Positions 8,415 through 17,300 of a stretch of DNA of 64,000 nucleotides are shown piece by piece. Under the pieces are notes generated by a model that worked only from the letters and a program-made list of their open reading frames with translations, did not search any database and was not told the DNA's origin. The translations under genes were made by a program, and so were the position numbers. Within the stretch, counting starts at the first letter, position 1. The number at the start of each line of letters is the position of its first letter. The stretch comes from Frateuria_A sp051900535 (GTDB lineage: Bacteria > Pseudomonadota > Gammaproteobacteria > Xanthomonadales > Rhodanobacteraceae), in NCBI RefSeq assembly GCF_051900535.1, contig NZ_JBHZGI010000003.1:248001-312000 (forward strand). The letters run 5' to 3'.

Positions 8415-8930
8415 GTGGCCGCAGCCAGTCGGCGCGTCCTGGTCGGACGCATCGTCGGGCTCTACGGTGTGCAAGGCTGGCTCAAGATCGAATCCTGGAC
8501 CGAGCCGCGCACGCAGATCTTCAAGTACCAGCCCTGGCTGCTCGAAACGGCGCCGGGCGAGGTAAAGGAGGTCGCCGGAATCACGGGACGTCCGCAGGGC
8601 AAGGGGCTGATCTGCCACCTGCCCGGCGTGGATGAACGCGACGCCGCGACGGCACTGGTGGGGCAGGACATCCACGTCTCCCGCGAGCTGCTGCCGCCTC
8701 CGGCGAAGGATGAGTATTACTGGGTCGACCTCGAGGGTCTGGAGGTCGTCACCACCGAAGGCGTGGCGCTGGGACGGGTGACTCACCTGTTCGCTACCGG
8801 CGCCAACGACGTGGTGGTGGTAAGGGATGGCGCGCGCGAGCGGCTGATTCCCTTCGTCCAGGGGACTTACGTGCGTTCGGTGGATCTTTCCGGCGGGCGC
8901 ATGGTGGTGGACTGGGATCCGGAGTTCTAG
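8415..8930 (+). CDS. rimM: Ribosome maturation factor RimM
   Basis: A 171-residue 16S rRNA processing factor that assists assembly of the 30S head and binds protein S19. The N-terminal RimM domain (about 7-88) contains VGRIVGLYGVQGWLKIES. The C-terminal PRC-barrel domain (about 98-171) contains YYWVDLEGLEV and ends in MVVDWDPEF. The start is a GTG at 8415, one base after the rpsP stop codon, so the two genes are tightly coupled. Length is normal. Confidence 0.95.
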   Translation: MAAASRRVLVGRIVGLYGVQGWLKIESWTEPRTQIFKYQPWLLETAPGEVKEVAGITGRPQGKGLICHLPGVDERDAATALVGQDIHVSRELLPPPAKDEYYWVDLEGLEVVTTEGVALGRVTHLFATGANDVVVVRDGARERLIPFVQGTYVRSVDLSGGRMVVDWDPEF

Positions 8931-8946
8931 CAAGGCGAGGGATCCG

Positions 8947-9729
8947 ATGCGCATCGATGTCGTCACGCTGTTTCCCGACTTCATGCGCCAGTGCGCCGCC
9001 ATCGGTGTCGTGGGACGCGCGCAGCAACGCCAGTTGCTGCGGGTGGAAACCTGGAACCCGCGCGACTACGCCACCGACAACTACCGCACCGTGGACGGCC
9101 GCACCTGTGGTGGCGGACCCGGGATGGTGATGCTGATCGAGCCCTTGCGGGCGGCCATGAAGGCCATGCGCGAGGCGGCGCCGGAACCGGCGCACGTGAT
9201 CTACCTCAGTCCGCAGGGAGCGCGGCTGACGCAGGGCAGGGTGGAAGCGCTGGCGAAATTGCCGCGCATCGCCTTGCTCTGCGGGCGTTACGAGGGTGTG
9301 GACGAACGCCTGCTGGCGCACGAGGTCGACGAGGAGCTCTCCATCGGCGATTATGTGCTGTCCGGGGGCGAGTTGGGCGCCGCGGTGGTCATCGACGCGG
9401 TCGGCCGGTTGCAGGAGGGCGCGTTGAACGACGCGCAATCCGCCGAGCAGGATTCGTTCTCGAACGGGTTGCTCGACTGTCCTCACTACGCGAAGCCGGT
9501 GCATGACGCACTGGGTGACGTGCCGGAGGTGCTGCTCTCCGGCGACCACGCGGCGATCCGCCGCTGGCGCCTGAAGCAGTCGCTGGGACGGACCTGGCTG
9601 CGAAGGCCCGACCTTTTGGCGCAATGCGCGCTGGACAAGACGTCCCGTGCATTGCTTGAAGAATTCCGCCGCGAGCATGCTCGGCAAGAGCAGCAACGGC
9701 ACGACGAAGCGGCCGTCAAGCCGCAGTAA
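8947..9729 (+). CDS. trmD: tRNA (guanine-37-N1)-methyltransferase TrmD
   Basis: A 260-residue SPOUT-class methyltransferase that adds the m1G37 mark, preventing frameshifting. Conserved segments are MRIDVVTLFPDF (1-12), DGRTCGGGPGM (50-60), LCGRYEGVDER (111-121) and SIGDYVLSGGE (132-142); the last two form the trefoil-knot SAM site. Length matches E. coli TrmD (255). It lies between rimM and rplS in the conserved operon. Confidence 0.97.
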   Translation: MRIDVVTLFPDFMRQCAAIGVVGRAQQRQLLRVETWNPRDYATDNYRTVDGRTCGGGPGMVMLIEPLRAAMKAMREAAPEPAHVIYLSPQGARLTQGRVEALAKLPRIALLCGRYEGVDERLLAHEVDEELSIGDYVLSGGELGAAVVIDAVGRLQEGALNDAQSAEQDSFSNGLLDCPHYAKPVHDALGDVPEVLLSGDHAAIRRWRLKQSLGRTWLRRPDLLAQCALDKTSRALLEEFRREHARQEQQRHDEAAVKPQ

Positions 9730-9754
9730 TTGCAAATTTCAATCAGGTGTTGCC

Positions 9755-10150
9755 ATGAACAAGATCATCGAACAGTTCGAAGCCGAGCAGATCACCCGCC
9801 AGCTGCCGGAATTCGGCCCTGGCGACACCGTGGTGGTCAACGTCAAGGTGAAGGAAGGCAACCGCGAACGCGTGCAGGCCTTCGAGGGCATCGTCATCGC
9901 CAAGCGCAGCCGCGGCCTGCATTCGGCCTTCACCGTGCGCAAGATCTCGCACGGCACCGGCGTGGAGCGCGTGTTCCAGGCGCACAGTCCGGCCATCGAT
10001 TCGGTGCAGGTCAAGCGCAAGGGCAAGGTGCGCGGCGCCAAGCTGTACTTCCTGCGTGGCCTGGAAGGCAAGGCTGCCCGCATCAAGGAAGACATCGCCG
10101 CCGTGTCGGCCGCCAAGGCTGCCGCGAAGGCCGCTGCTGCCGCCGAGTAA
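9755..10150 (+). CDS. rplS: Large ribosomal subunit protein bL19
   Basis: A 131-residue 50S protein located at the subunit interface. The core (residues 1-112) includes FGPGDTVVVNVKVKEGNR, ERVQAFEGIVIAKRSRG and the end segment KLYFLRGLEGKAARIKE. The last 17 residues form an Ala/Lys-rich tail absent from the 115-residue E. coli protein. The ATG at 9755 gives the conserved MNKIIEQFE start. Last gene of the rpsP operon, followed by a strong terminator. Confidence 0.96.
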   Translation: MNKIIEQFEAEQITRQLPEFGPGDTVVVNVKVKEGNRERVQAFEGIVIAKRSRGLHSAFTVRKISHGTGVERVFQAHSPAIDSVQVKRKGKVRGAKLYFLRGLEGKAARIKEDIAAVSAAKAAAKAAAAAE

Positions 10151-10173
10151 GCGACGACTCGCTGTTTTACGAG

Positions 10174-10210
10174 AAAGCCCCGCGGAGCGATCCGCGGGGC
10201 TTTCGTTTTT
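10174..10210 (+). terminator. Rho-independent terminator of the rpsP-rplS operon
   Basis: A long GC-rich stem (AAAGCCCCGCGG pairing with CCGCGGGGCTTT around AGCGAT), followed by CGTTTTT. It lies 24 bases after the rplS stop, between rplS and the convergent fimX-like gene; the stem is also preceded by A residues, so it could work in both directions. Confidence 0.9.
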
Positions 10211-10234
10211 GCGCGGCCAGAAGGCTTGTCCCCT

Positions 10235-10292
10235 TGTCGGAGCGCACCCGGTGCGCGGCCGCCAGGCCCGCGGTCGCACAGGGCGCGCCCTA
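10235..10292. repeat. REP-like palindrome downstream of rplS
   Basis: An imperfect inverted repeat from GTCGGAGCGCACCCGGTGCGCGGC to GCGGTCGCACAGGGCGCGCCCTA (arms within 10236-10292). It is related to the GTAGGAGCGC elements elsewhere in the window but more diverged. It separates the rplS terminator from the end of the fimX-like gene. Confidence 0.5.
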
Positions 10293-10309
10293 CCGGCCAA
10301 CCTGGCCGC

Positions 10310-12349
10310 CTACATCAGCCGCTGCGGCTCCTGCAGGAAGTTGCCCTGCACGAAATCCACGCCGCAGGCGAACAGCAGCGAGGTGCTGGTCGCGTCCTCG
10401 ACCCACTCGGCCACGGTCAGTCGCTTCGACTCGTGGGCCTGCACGCAGATCTCCCCGATCTTCTTCTGGTTCTCGGGATGTTGCGGCAACTGGTTCATGT
10501 AGGTGCGGTCGATCTTCAGGTAGTCCGCATCGATGTGGGTCAACAGCTGGAACGAGTTCAGGCCCGAGCCGAACTGTTCCAGCGCGAACCGCCCGCCCAT
10601 CTTCTTCCAGCGGGTGATGAACTCCTGCGCCGGGCGCAGCAGCGTCACCACCTTGCTCTCGGTCATCTCCAGCACGATCTGGCCCTGGCGCAGCGCAGCG
10701 CGCTTGAGCCGGTCTTCCAGCCAGGGCAGGAACGTGGCGTCCTGCATCGATTGCGCCGTGAGCTTGACGAAGAACGTTGTCTGCACGCCCTGGCCGTCGC
10801 GAGCCTTTAGCATCTCGATGGCGCGGTTGAGCACCCAGCGATCGATCGCCGGCGTCAGGGCATGCTTCTCGGCGATCGGCATGAAGAAGCCGGGCAGGAC
10901 CTCGCCCTGCGGCCCGTTCATGCGCAGCAGCACCTCGGAGTACTCGCCCTCGGCGTCCTGCAAACTGATCGTGTGCTGGTGGTAGAGCACGAAGTTGTCC
11001 TGCTCCAGCGCCTGCTTGAGCAGCTGCAGCCAGTAGCGCTCGCGCTCCTCCTCGGCCTTCTCGCGTGCGGCCGGGTCGTGCAGTTCGCTGCGCCCGCCGC
11101 CCTGGCTGTGCGCGTTGCGCAGCGCCTGGCTGGCCTGGTTGAGCAGCAGTTCGGCATTGGCGTTCTTCTCGCCCAGCAGGCTGCCGCCGATGCTCGCGGT
11201 GACCGTGATCGAGCGGGTTCCCGCGTCGAAGATGTCGCTGGCAACGGCCTGCAGCACGCCGTCGATCCATTGCTTGATCGCCTCGTCGCTGCGCGAGTCC
11301 AGCATCACGCCGATGGTGTGCTCGGCCAGCAGGCCAGCCATGTCGGTCTCGCTCAGCAAGGCGCTGATGCGGCCCGCGAACGCGGCGAGCAGCTCATCGG
11401 CCTGGCCCAGGCCGATGCCGGCCACGATGGTCTGCCAGTTGTCCGGTTCGATCAGGAGCAGCGTCTGGCCCTTCTTGCCCTTGGCCGCGGCGGCAACCGA
11501 CTCGTCGATGTACTCGAGCGTGCGGGCTCGATTGAACAGGCCGGTCACCGCATCGCGCTGCAATTGCTCGATCAGCGCCGGGTCGACCTGCTGGCGGCGG
11601 AACACGATCTGCAGGCAAGGTTCGCCCTCGAACGTGGCGCCGGCGAATTCGACCGTGGCTTTGAAAGTGCTGGCATCGGCGCGACGGGCCTGCAGCTCGA
11701 CCTGGTTGGGTGCCTTCTCCTTGCGCGAGTGGGCGCGCAGGAGATTCTTGAAGGCTTCGGCGTCGGCCGTGCCGATCATGTCCAGCACGGGCAGGCCGAG
11801 CAGGTCGTCGAAGTCCTCGTAGCCGAAGGTTTCCAGATAGGCACGGTTGGCGCGAACGTGCATGCCTTCGTGCACGTAGGCGATGGGATCGGTGGAGGAG
11901 TCGAGCAGGGCGTCGCAGCGGCGCTCGGATTCGCGCAGCGCGGCCTCCAGCAAGCGCACCTGGCGCCGCGTATGCAATGCCTCGAACTCGCGCTGCAGTA
12001 CCGCGATCAGCTGCTTGGGCTGGGTACGCAGCGCGGTTCCGCGCACGCCGCCGGCGAACATCTCGGCCACGCTCTGGGTGTCGAGCTGGTTGACCAGCGC
12101 CAGCAGCGCGACGTCGCGGCCATGCGCGTCGAGCAGATGGGCCACCTCGCGCAGCTCCATGCCCGCGGCCGGGTCGAACAGCACGATATCCGGCTCCAGC
12201 TCGTCCAGCGCCGCCTGCACCTGGTCGGTCTGGGTCGCCCGGGCCGGACGCACCGCGATGCCCGCGTTGCGCAACAGGCTGATGATCTGTTCGGCGTCCT
12301 CGACCGATTTCTCGACGAAGAGGATCTTGATGACGGAGTCTTTTTTCAT
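10310..12349 (-). CDS. fimX: FimX-like degenerate GGDEF/EAL protein (type IV pilus regulator)
   Basis: A 679-residue protein laid out like FimX of Pseudomonas and Xanthomonas: receiver-like domain (1-125), PAS domain (about 140-255), GGDEF domain (about 260-425) and EAL domain (about 435-679). Both catalytic signatures are lost. The GGDEF loop reads GLLAEHTIG (339-347) and the EAL triad is EVL (472-474), the same substitution as in known FimX. The receiver lacks a clear phosphorylatable Asp cluster. FimX binds c-di-GMP through the degenerate EAL domain and promotes twitching motility with PilZ and PilB; that role is inferred here from architecture. Length is close to known FimX (about 690). 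Confidence 0.85.
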   Translation of the reverse strand: MKKDSVIKILFVEKSVEDAEQIISLLRNAGIAVRPARATQTDQVQAALDELEPDIVLFDPAAGMELREVAHLLDAHGRDVALLALVNQLDTQSVAEMFAGGVRGTALRTQPKQLIAVLQREFEALHTRRQVRLLEAALRESERRCDALLDSSTDPIAYVHEGMHVRANRAYLETFGYEDFDDLLGLPVLDMIGTADAEAFKNLLRAHSRKEKAPNQVELQARRADASTFKATVEFAGATFEGEPCLQIVFRRQQVDPALIEQLQRDAVTGLFNRARTLEYIDESVAAAAKGKKGQTLLLIEPDNWQTIVAGIGLGQADELLAAFAGRISALLSETDMAGLLAEHTIGVMLDSRSDEAIKQWIDGVLQAVASDIFDAGTRSITVTASIGGSLLGEKNANAELLLNQASQALRNAHSQGGGRSELHDPAAREKAEEERERYWLQLLKQALEQDNFVLYHQHTISLQDAEGEYSEVLLRMNGPQGEVLPGFFMPIAEKHALTPAIDRWVLNRAIEMLKARDGQGVQTTFFVKLTAQSMQDATFLPWLEDRLKRAALRQGQIVLEMTESKVVTLLRPAQEFITRWKKMGGRFALEQFGSGLNSFQLLTHIDADYLKIDRTYMNQLPQHPENQKKIGEICVQAHESKRLTVAEWVEDATSTSLLFACGVDFVQGNFLQEPQRLM

Positions 12350-12525
12350 TGAGCCCTGGCGGCTTCCCCTGGATCGGCTGGGTCGCTGGCGCCCCTCGCC
12401 GCGACCGGAAGGGCGAGCGGTTCCAGCCGCTCACCCTCATCCCCGGTTTGTAACGGATTCGCTCACATAGCGCCAGCGGCAAGTCGCACAAAGGCAACGC
12501 CCGCCTCATCTGGCGGCGTATCCGG

Positions 12526-13536
12526 TTACAGCGGGCGTTTGGACGCGTCCCCGGCGACTTCGCGTACCAGCCGCGGTACCAGATAGCCGGGCAGGCGCTG
12601 GCGCAACGCCTCGACCAGGCCCAAGGCCCGCGCGTCATCCACCTCGAAGTGGGCGGCGCCCTGCACGCGGTCAAGCTGATGCAGGTAGTAGGGAAGCACA
12701 CCCGCGCCGAACAGGCGCTCTGACAGCATCGCCAGGGTGCCCGCGTCGTCGTTGATCCCGCGCAGCAGTACCGACTGGTTGAGCAGGGTGGCGCCGGCCT
12801 GGCGCAGGGCGGCGCAGGCGGCGTCCACGGTCGGGTCGAACTCGTTGGCGTGGTTGGCGTGCAGCACGATGACCTTCTGCAGCGGCAAGGCGCCCAGCCA
12901 CGCCAGGAAGGGGGCGTCGATGCGCTCGGGCAGCACCACGGGCAGGCGCGTATGGATGCGCAGGCGGGTGACCTGGGGCAGGTCGGCCAGGCCGCGCCCG
13001 AGTTCCTCCAGCTTGGAGGTGGACAAGGCGAGCGGGTCGCCACCGGACAGGATCAGTTCGCTGATCGACGGGTCGGCCTGAAGGTGCGCCAGCGCTTGCC
13101 GCCACTGCCCGGCAGCGGCGATCTCCTCGCCATAGGGGAAATGCCGGCGGAAGCAGTAACGGCAGTTCACCGCGCAGCTGCCGCTGGCGATCAGCAAGGC
13201 GCGACCGTGATACTTGTGCAGCACGCCCTGCGCCTCCCGTGCGGCCAGATCCCCCACGGCGTCGACCACGAAACCGGGGACCTGCTCGAGCTCGGCCAGC
13301 TGCGGCAACACCTGCAGCAGCAGGGGGTCGCCGGGGTCGCCCCGGCGCATGCGCGACACGAATCCCCGCGGCACCCGCAGCGCGAAGCCGGCATCGGCCG
13401 GAGGCAGCCGATCGCTCAGGTGTGCGAGCCCTACGGCGGCAAGCAGCTCGCCCGCGTCGGTGATGGCATCACGCCACAGCTCGCGCCAGTCGGGCGCGGT
13501 CGGCGATAGGCGGGCGGCGGGGCTTGCGGTTATCAT
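12526..13536 (-). CDS. epmB: EF-P beta-lysylation protein EpmB (radical SAM lysine 2,3-aminomutase family)
   Basis: A 336-residue radical SAM enzyme that isomerises (R)-lysine so that EpmA can attach it to elongation factor P. The [4Fe-4S] cluster motif is Cys121-x3-Cys125-x2-Cys128 in SCAVNCRYCFRRHFPY. The segment SGGDPLALS is the usual SAM-contacting GGE-like element. The protein is shorter than catabolic lysine aminomutases and has the EpmB-type N-terminus rich in Trp/Arg. It lies divergently beside efp, its target, a common arrangement in gammaproteobacteria. Confidence 0.94.
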   Translation of the reverse strand: MITASPAARLSPTAPDWRELWRDAITDAGELLAAVGLAHLSDRLPPADAGFALRVPRGFVSRMRRGDPGDPLLLQVLPQLAELEQVPGFVVDAVGDLAAREAQGVLHKYHGRALLIASGSCAVNCRYCFRRHFPYGEEIAAAGQWRQALAHLQADPSISELILSGGDPLALSTSKLEELGRGLADLPQVTRLRIHTRLPVVLPERIDAPFLAWLGALPLQKVIVLHANHANEFDPTVDAACAALRQAGATLLNQSVLLRGINDDAGTLAMLSERLFGAGVLPYYLHQLDRVQGAAHFEVDDARALGLVEALRQRLPGYLVPRLVREVAGDASKRPL

Positions 13537-13622
13537 GGCGGGCCTTGAGGCGGGCCTGCGGCCCGTGCAAATACCTATCTTAGCCGCCGGAACGGCGGTG
13601 TTTACCTCTGGAGCAGAAGCGC

Positions 13623-14192
13623 ATGGCGACCGCCGGTCTCAACGACGTCAAGAAGGGTATGAAGATCCTTCACAACAACGACCCGTGGGTCATCACCGAC
13701 GCCGACTTCATCAAGCCCGGCAAGGGCCAGGCGTTCACCCGCATCTTCATCCGCAACCTGAAGACCGGGCGCACCACCGAACAGACGATGAAGTCGTCCG
13801 ATTCGTTCGAAGTGGCCGACGTCAACGATACCGACATGCAGTACCTGTACTCCGACGGCGAGTTCTGGCACTTCATGCAGCAGGAAACCTTCGAGCAGCA
13901 CCAGGCCACCAAGGCCGGCGTGGGCGATGCGGCGAAGTGGCTCAAGGGCGAGGAGGAGTGCGTGGTCACGCTGTTCAACGGCGAGATCATCACCGTGCAG
14001 CCGCCGAACTTCGTCGAGCTGAAGATCACCGAGACCGACCCGGGCGTCCGTGGCGACACCTCCGGCGGCGGCGGCAAGCCGGCCACGCTCGAGACCGGTG
14101 CCGTGGTGCGCGTGCCGCTGTTCGTGGGCACCGACGAGGTGATCAAGGTCGACACCCGCACCGGCGAATACGTCAGCCGCGTCGGCAAGTAA
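13623..14192 (+). CDS. efp: Elongation factor P
   Basis: A 189-residue translation factor that relieves ribosome stalling at polyproline. The three-domain layout is complete, with the C-terminal OB fold ending in VDTRTGEYVSRVGK. The modified residue is Lys34 in the loop DFIKPGKGQAF, the beta-lysylated position in E. coli, consistent with the divergent epmB. The start at 13623 is preceded by CTCTGGAGCAGAAGCGC, a good ribosome site. A terminator hairpin follows the stop codon. Confidence 0.97.
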   Translation: MATAGLNDVKKGMKILHNNDPWVITDADFIKPGKGQAFTRIFIRNLKTGRTTEQTMKSSDSFEVADVNDTDMQYLYSDGEFWHFMQQETFEQHQATKAGVGDAAKWLKGEEECVVTLFNGEIITVQPPNFVELKITETDPGVRGDTSGGGGKPATLETGAVVRVPLFVGTDEVIKVDTRTGEYVSRVGK

Positions 14193-14212
14193 GCGCCGGC
14201 AGCAGCAAACCG

Positions 14213-14248
14213 ACGGCACGGCAGCGCAGGCGCCGTGCCGTTTTCGTT
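14213..14248 (+). terminator. Rho-independent terminator of efp
   Basis: A 9-bp perfect stem (ACGGCACGG at 14213-14221 with CCGTGCCGT at 14233-14241), 11-base loop, then TTTCGTT. It lies 20 bases after the efp stop and 20 bases before the next start codon. Confidence 0.75.
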
Positions 14249-14269
14249 CCACCGCTACACGAGACCGCG

Positions 14270-15601
14270 ATGACCGAAGCCACCACCGAGATCGACCTGC
14301 TCATCGAAGCCCGCTGGGTGGTTCCCGTGGAGCCGCACGCCGTGGTGCTGGAAAACCATGCGGTGGCGATCGACGGCGGCCAGATCAAGGCGATCATGCC
14401 GATCGCCCAGGCGCGCGGGCTCTACGCGCCGCGGGAGCGGGCGGAGCTGCCCGAGCACGCGCTGATCCCCGGCCTGGTCAACAGCCACACGCACAACCCG
14501 ATGACGCTGCTGCGCGGCCTGGCCGACGATCTGCCGCTGATGACCTGGCTGCAGCAGCACATCTGGCCGGCAGAAGCGAAGGTGATCGGGCCGGAGTTCG
14601 TGCGCGACGGCGTGGAACTGGCGGTGGCGGAGATGTTGCGCGGCGGCACCACCTGCGCCAACGAGAACTACTTCTTCCCCGACGTGATCGGCGCGACGTA
14701 CCGGCGGCTCGGCTTCCGCGCCGTGGTCGGCCTGCCGGTGATCGAGTTCCCGACCACCTGGGCCAAGAGCCAGGACGAATACTTCGAGCGCGCGGGTGAG
14801 GTGCACGACAGCTTCCGCGGCGACGGCCTGGTCGGCACCGCATTCGCGCCGCACGCGCCCTACACCGTGTCCGACGAGAGTTTCGAGCGCATCCGCGTGC
14901 TGGCCGACCAGCTCGACATCCCGGTCCACCTGCACCTGCACGAGACGGCCCACGAAGTCGAGGAAGAGAAGAAGAAATCCGGCCTGCGTCCGTTCCAGCG
15001 CCTGCAGAAGCTCGGCCTGGTCAACGACCGCCTGATCGCGGTGCACATGACCCAGGTGACGGATGGCGAAATCGCCGCCTGTGCCGATGCCGGCGTGTCG
15101 GTGGTGCATTGCCCCGAGTCCAACCTCAAGCTGGCCTCCGGCTTCTGCCCGGCGGAGAAGCTGCGCCGGGCCGGCGTCAACGTGGCGATCGGCACTGACG
15201 GTTGCGCCTCCAACAACGACCTGGACATGATCGGCGAACTGCGCACCGCGGCAATCCTGGCCAAGGCCGTCGCTTCGGATGCCGCGGCATTCGACGCCGC
15301 CTTCGCGCTGCGCGCGGCTACGCTCAACGGTGCCAGGGCGATGGGCCTGGAGAGCCGCATCGGCTCGATCGAGCCGGGCAAACAGGCCGACCTCGCCGCC
15401 GTGCGGCTGAGCGACATCGAGACGCAACCGCTGTTCCACGTGGCCTCGCAACTGGCCTACGCGGCCGGTCGGCACCAGGTGACTGACGTGTGGATCGCCG
15501 GTCGCCGCAAGCTGGCAGCGCGTGAGCTGGTCGACCTCGACCCGGCGGCGATCCTGGCCAAGGCGCACGCGTGGCGCGAGCGCATTGTCGCGTTCTCGTA
15601 A
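14270..15601 (+). CDS. mtaD: TRZ/ATZ-family amidohydrolase (methylthioadenosine / S-adenosylhomocysteine deaminase-like)
   Basis: A 443-residue metal-dependent hydrolase of the TRZ/ATZ group. Metal ligands are visible: His73 and His75 in NSHTHN, His222/His224 in HLHLHE, His259 in VHM and Asp310 in IGTDGCASNN. The pattern CPESNLKLASG is typical of the S-adenosylhomocysteine / 5'-methylthioadenosine deaminases. The start at 14270 follows the efp terminator. The same gene order (this hydrolase, then ubiG, then a mupP-like phosphatase) occurs in Pseudomonas. Substrate is inferred; some homologues act on isoxanthopterin or related compounds. Confidence 0.85.
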   Translation: MTEATTEIDLLIEARWVVPVEPHAVVLENHAVAIDGGQIKAIMPIAQARGLYAPRERAELPEHALIPGLVNSHTHNPMTLLRGLADDLPLMTWLQQHIWPAEAKVIGPEFVRDGVELAVAEMLRGGTTCANENYFFPDVIGATYRRLGFRAVVGLPVIEFPTTWAKSQDEYFERAGEVHDSFRGDGLVGTAFAPHAPYTVSDESFERIRVLADQLDIPVHLHLHETAHEVEEEKKKSGLRPFQRLQKLGLVNDRLIAVHMTQVTDGEIAACADAGVSVVHCPESNLKLASGFCPAEKLRRAGVNVAIGTDGCASNNDLDMIGELRTAAILAKAVASDAAAFDAAFALRAATLNGARAMGLESRIGSIEPGKQADLAAVRLSDIETQPLFHVASQLAYAAGRHQVTDVWIAGRRKLAARELVDLDPAAILAKAHAWRERIVAFS

Positions 15602-15610
15602 GGAAGTCCC

Positions 15611-15865
15611 ATGAATCTCTATCTCGTCATGGTCATGCGCCGTCCGCAGTTCGACCCTGCGGTGGTGCCGGCGCACCAGCGTTTCCTGGACGAACTGCGC
15701 GCGGAGGATCGCGTCGAGCGGTCGGGCCCGTTCGGCGACAAGTCCGGCGGCGCCTATCTGCTACGCGCGGCAGGCTTGGAGGAGGCGCGCACGATCGCCC
15801 ATCGCGACCCGACCCACGTCAGCGGCGGTTGGGACGTCACGGTGTACGAATGGCAGGCCGGTTAG
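15611..15865 (+). CDS. YciI family protein
   Basis: An 84-residue small protein with a ferredoxin-like fold, starting MNLYLVMVMRRPQF. The segment PAHQRFLDELRAEDRVERSG contains the conserved His (residue 22) and acidic residues of the YCII family, and HRDPTHVSGGWDVTVYEW resembles the family's active-site strand. The biochemical role of YciI proteins is mostly unknown. The gene sits between the amidohydrolase (9-bp gap) and ubiG in the same direction, so it is probably co-transcribed. Confidence 0.85.
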   Translation: MNLYLVMVMRRPQFDPAVVPAHQRFLDELRAEDRVERSGPFGDKSGGAYLLRAAGLEEARTIAHRDPTHVSGGWDVTVYEWQAG

Positions 15866-15909
15866 CCATCCGCTCCTTCGAAAAGCCCGCGTTTGCAAGG
15901 ACTGTTTCC

Positions 15910-16623
15910 ATGACCGAAACCACCACCACCAACGTCAGCCCCGACGAGATCGCCCGCTTCGACAAGCTGGCCGCGCGCTGGTGGGACCCGGACGGCGAAT
16001 CGCGCCCGCTGCATGACCTCAATCCCGTGCGCGCCGCCTACGTTGCCGCCCGCGTGGACCTGCGCGGCGCGAAGGTGGCCGACGTTGGTTGCGGCGGCGG
16101 CCTGCTCAGCGAGGCGCTGGCGCGCGAGGGCGCGCAGGTGACCGGCATCGACCTCGGCGGGAAGGTGATCGAGGTGGCGAAGCTGCACCTGTTCGAGTCG
16201 GAGCTGGAGGTCGACTACCGCGTGCAGTCGTCCGCAGCCCTGGCCGCCAGCGAACCGGACAGCTTCGACGCGGTCTGCTGCATGGAGCTGATCGAGCACG
16301 TACCCGATCCGGAATCGCTGGTGACCGATCTGGCCGCGATGCTCAAGCCGGGCGCACGCCTGTTCATGTCCACGCTCAATCGCACGCCGGCCGCCTTCGG
16401 CGCGGCGATCCTCGGCGCCGAGTACGTGATGCGCCTGCTGCCGCGCGGCACCCATCACTACGCACAGTTCCTGAAGCCCTCCGAGCTCGGCCGCCTGCTG
16501 CGCCATGCCGGGCTGGAGCTGGAAGATGTATCCGGCCTGGCCTACAACCCGATCACGCGCAAGGCATCGTTGAGCCGCATCACCTCGGTCAACTACCTGT
16601 TGTGCGCGCGCAAGCCGGCATGA
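15910..16623 (+). CDS. ubiG: Ubiquinone biosynthesis O-methyltransferase UbiG
   Basis: A 237-residue class I SAM methyltransferase that performs both O-methylations in ubiquinone synthesis. The N-terminal RFDKLAARWWDPDG is the UbiG signature. SAM motif I is VADVGCGGG (57-65). HYAQFLKPSELGRLLRHAG and the C-terminal YNPITRKASL match the family. The frame is open further upstream, but the ATG at 15910, with AAGG nine bases before, gives the conserved N-terminus. Its stop overlaps the next start (ATGA). Confidence 0.96.
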   Translation: MTETTTTNVSPDEIARFDKLAARWWDPDGESRPLHDLNPVRAAYVAARVDLRGAKVADVGCGGGLLSEALAREGAQVTGIDLGGKVIEVAKLHLFESELEVDYRVQSSAALAASEPDSFDAVCCMELIEHVPDPESLVTDLAAMLKPGARLFMSTLNRTPAAFGAAILGAEYVMRLLPRGTHHYAQFLKPSELGRLLRHAGLELEDVSGLAYNPITRKASLSRITSVNYLLCARKPA

Positions 16624-17300
16624 AGTCGTTCCCGTCAACGCTCGAGGGCGTGCTGTTCGATCTCGACGGCACGCTGCTCGACAGCGCCCCCGATCTTTAC
16701 GCCGCATTGAAGCGACAGTGCGAGGAAGAGGGCGTTCCGGTGCCGCCCTATGCGCCGGTGCGCGAGGTGGTTTCGCGGGGCGCCAAGGCGGTGTTGCGCT
16801 GCGCCTTCGGCCATCTGGGCGAGCCCGCGGTGGAGGCGCGCGTGGAGCGCTACCTGGCGCTGTACGAAGAAGCCATGGGCACGGCAACGCACCCGTTCGA
16901 GGGCATCGAACCCATGCTCGCCCAGCTGGAGGCGGCCGGCGTGCGCTGGGGCATCGTCACCAACAAGGCCGGCTTCCTCACCGAAGAGCTGCTCAAGCGC
17001 ATCGGCTGGGACGGCCGCGCCGCGGCAGTGGTCAGCGGCGACACTCTGCCGGTGAAAAAGCCCGACCCGGCCCCCGTGCGCCTGGCCTGCGAGCGCGCCG
17101 GCATCGATCCAGCCCGCAGCCTGTTTGTCGGCGACGACCGCCGCGACGTCATGGCCGGAGCGGCCGCCGGCTTGTATACCGTCGCGGTGGCCTGGGGTTA
17201 CCTCGACGGCGGCGATCCGCGCGAATGGGATGCCGACGCCGTGCTCGATACGCCCGCCCAGTTCGCCCACTGGCTGCGCCGCGGCCAGGCGGTGGCGTGA
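16620..17300 (+). CDS. HAD phosphatase (MupP / phosphoglycolate phosphatase type)
   Basis: A 226-residue HAD-superfamily phosphatase. Motif I is LFDLDGTLLDS with nucleophile Asp14 and Asp16; motif II is in GIVTNK; motif III Lys is in VKKPDPAP; motif IV is VGDDRRD. A helical cap lies between motifs I and II. Two functions fit: phosphoglycolate phosphatase (Gph), or N-acetylmuramic acid 6-phosphate phosphatase (MupP) of peptidoglycan recycling. The position directly after ubiG matches mupP in Pseudomonas, which favours MupP. The start overlaps the ubiG stop by four bases. Confidence 0.88.
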   Translation: MKSFPSTLEGVLFDLDGTLLDSAPDLYAALKRQCEEEGVPVPPYAPVREVVSRGAKAVLRCAFGHLGEPAVEARVERYLALYEEAMGTATHPFEGIEPMLAQLEAAGVRWGIVTNKAGFLTEELLKRIGWDGRAAAVVSGDTLPVKKPDPAPVRLACERAGIDPARSLFVGDDRRDVMAGAAAGLYTVAVAWGYLDGGDPREWDADAVLDTPAQFAHWLRRGQAVA

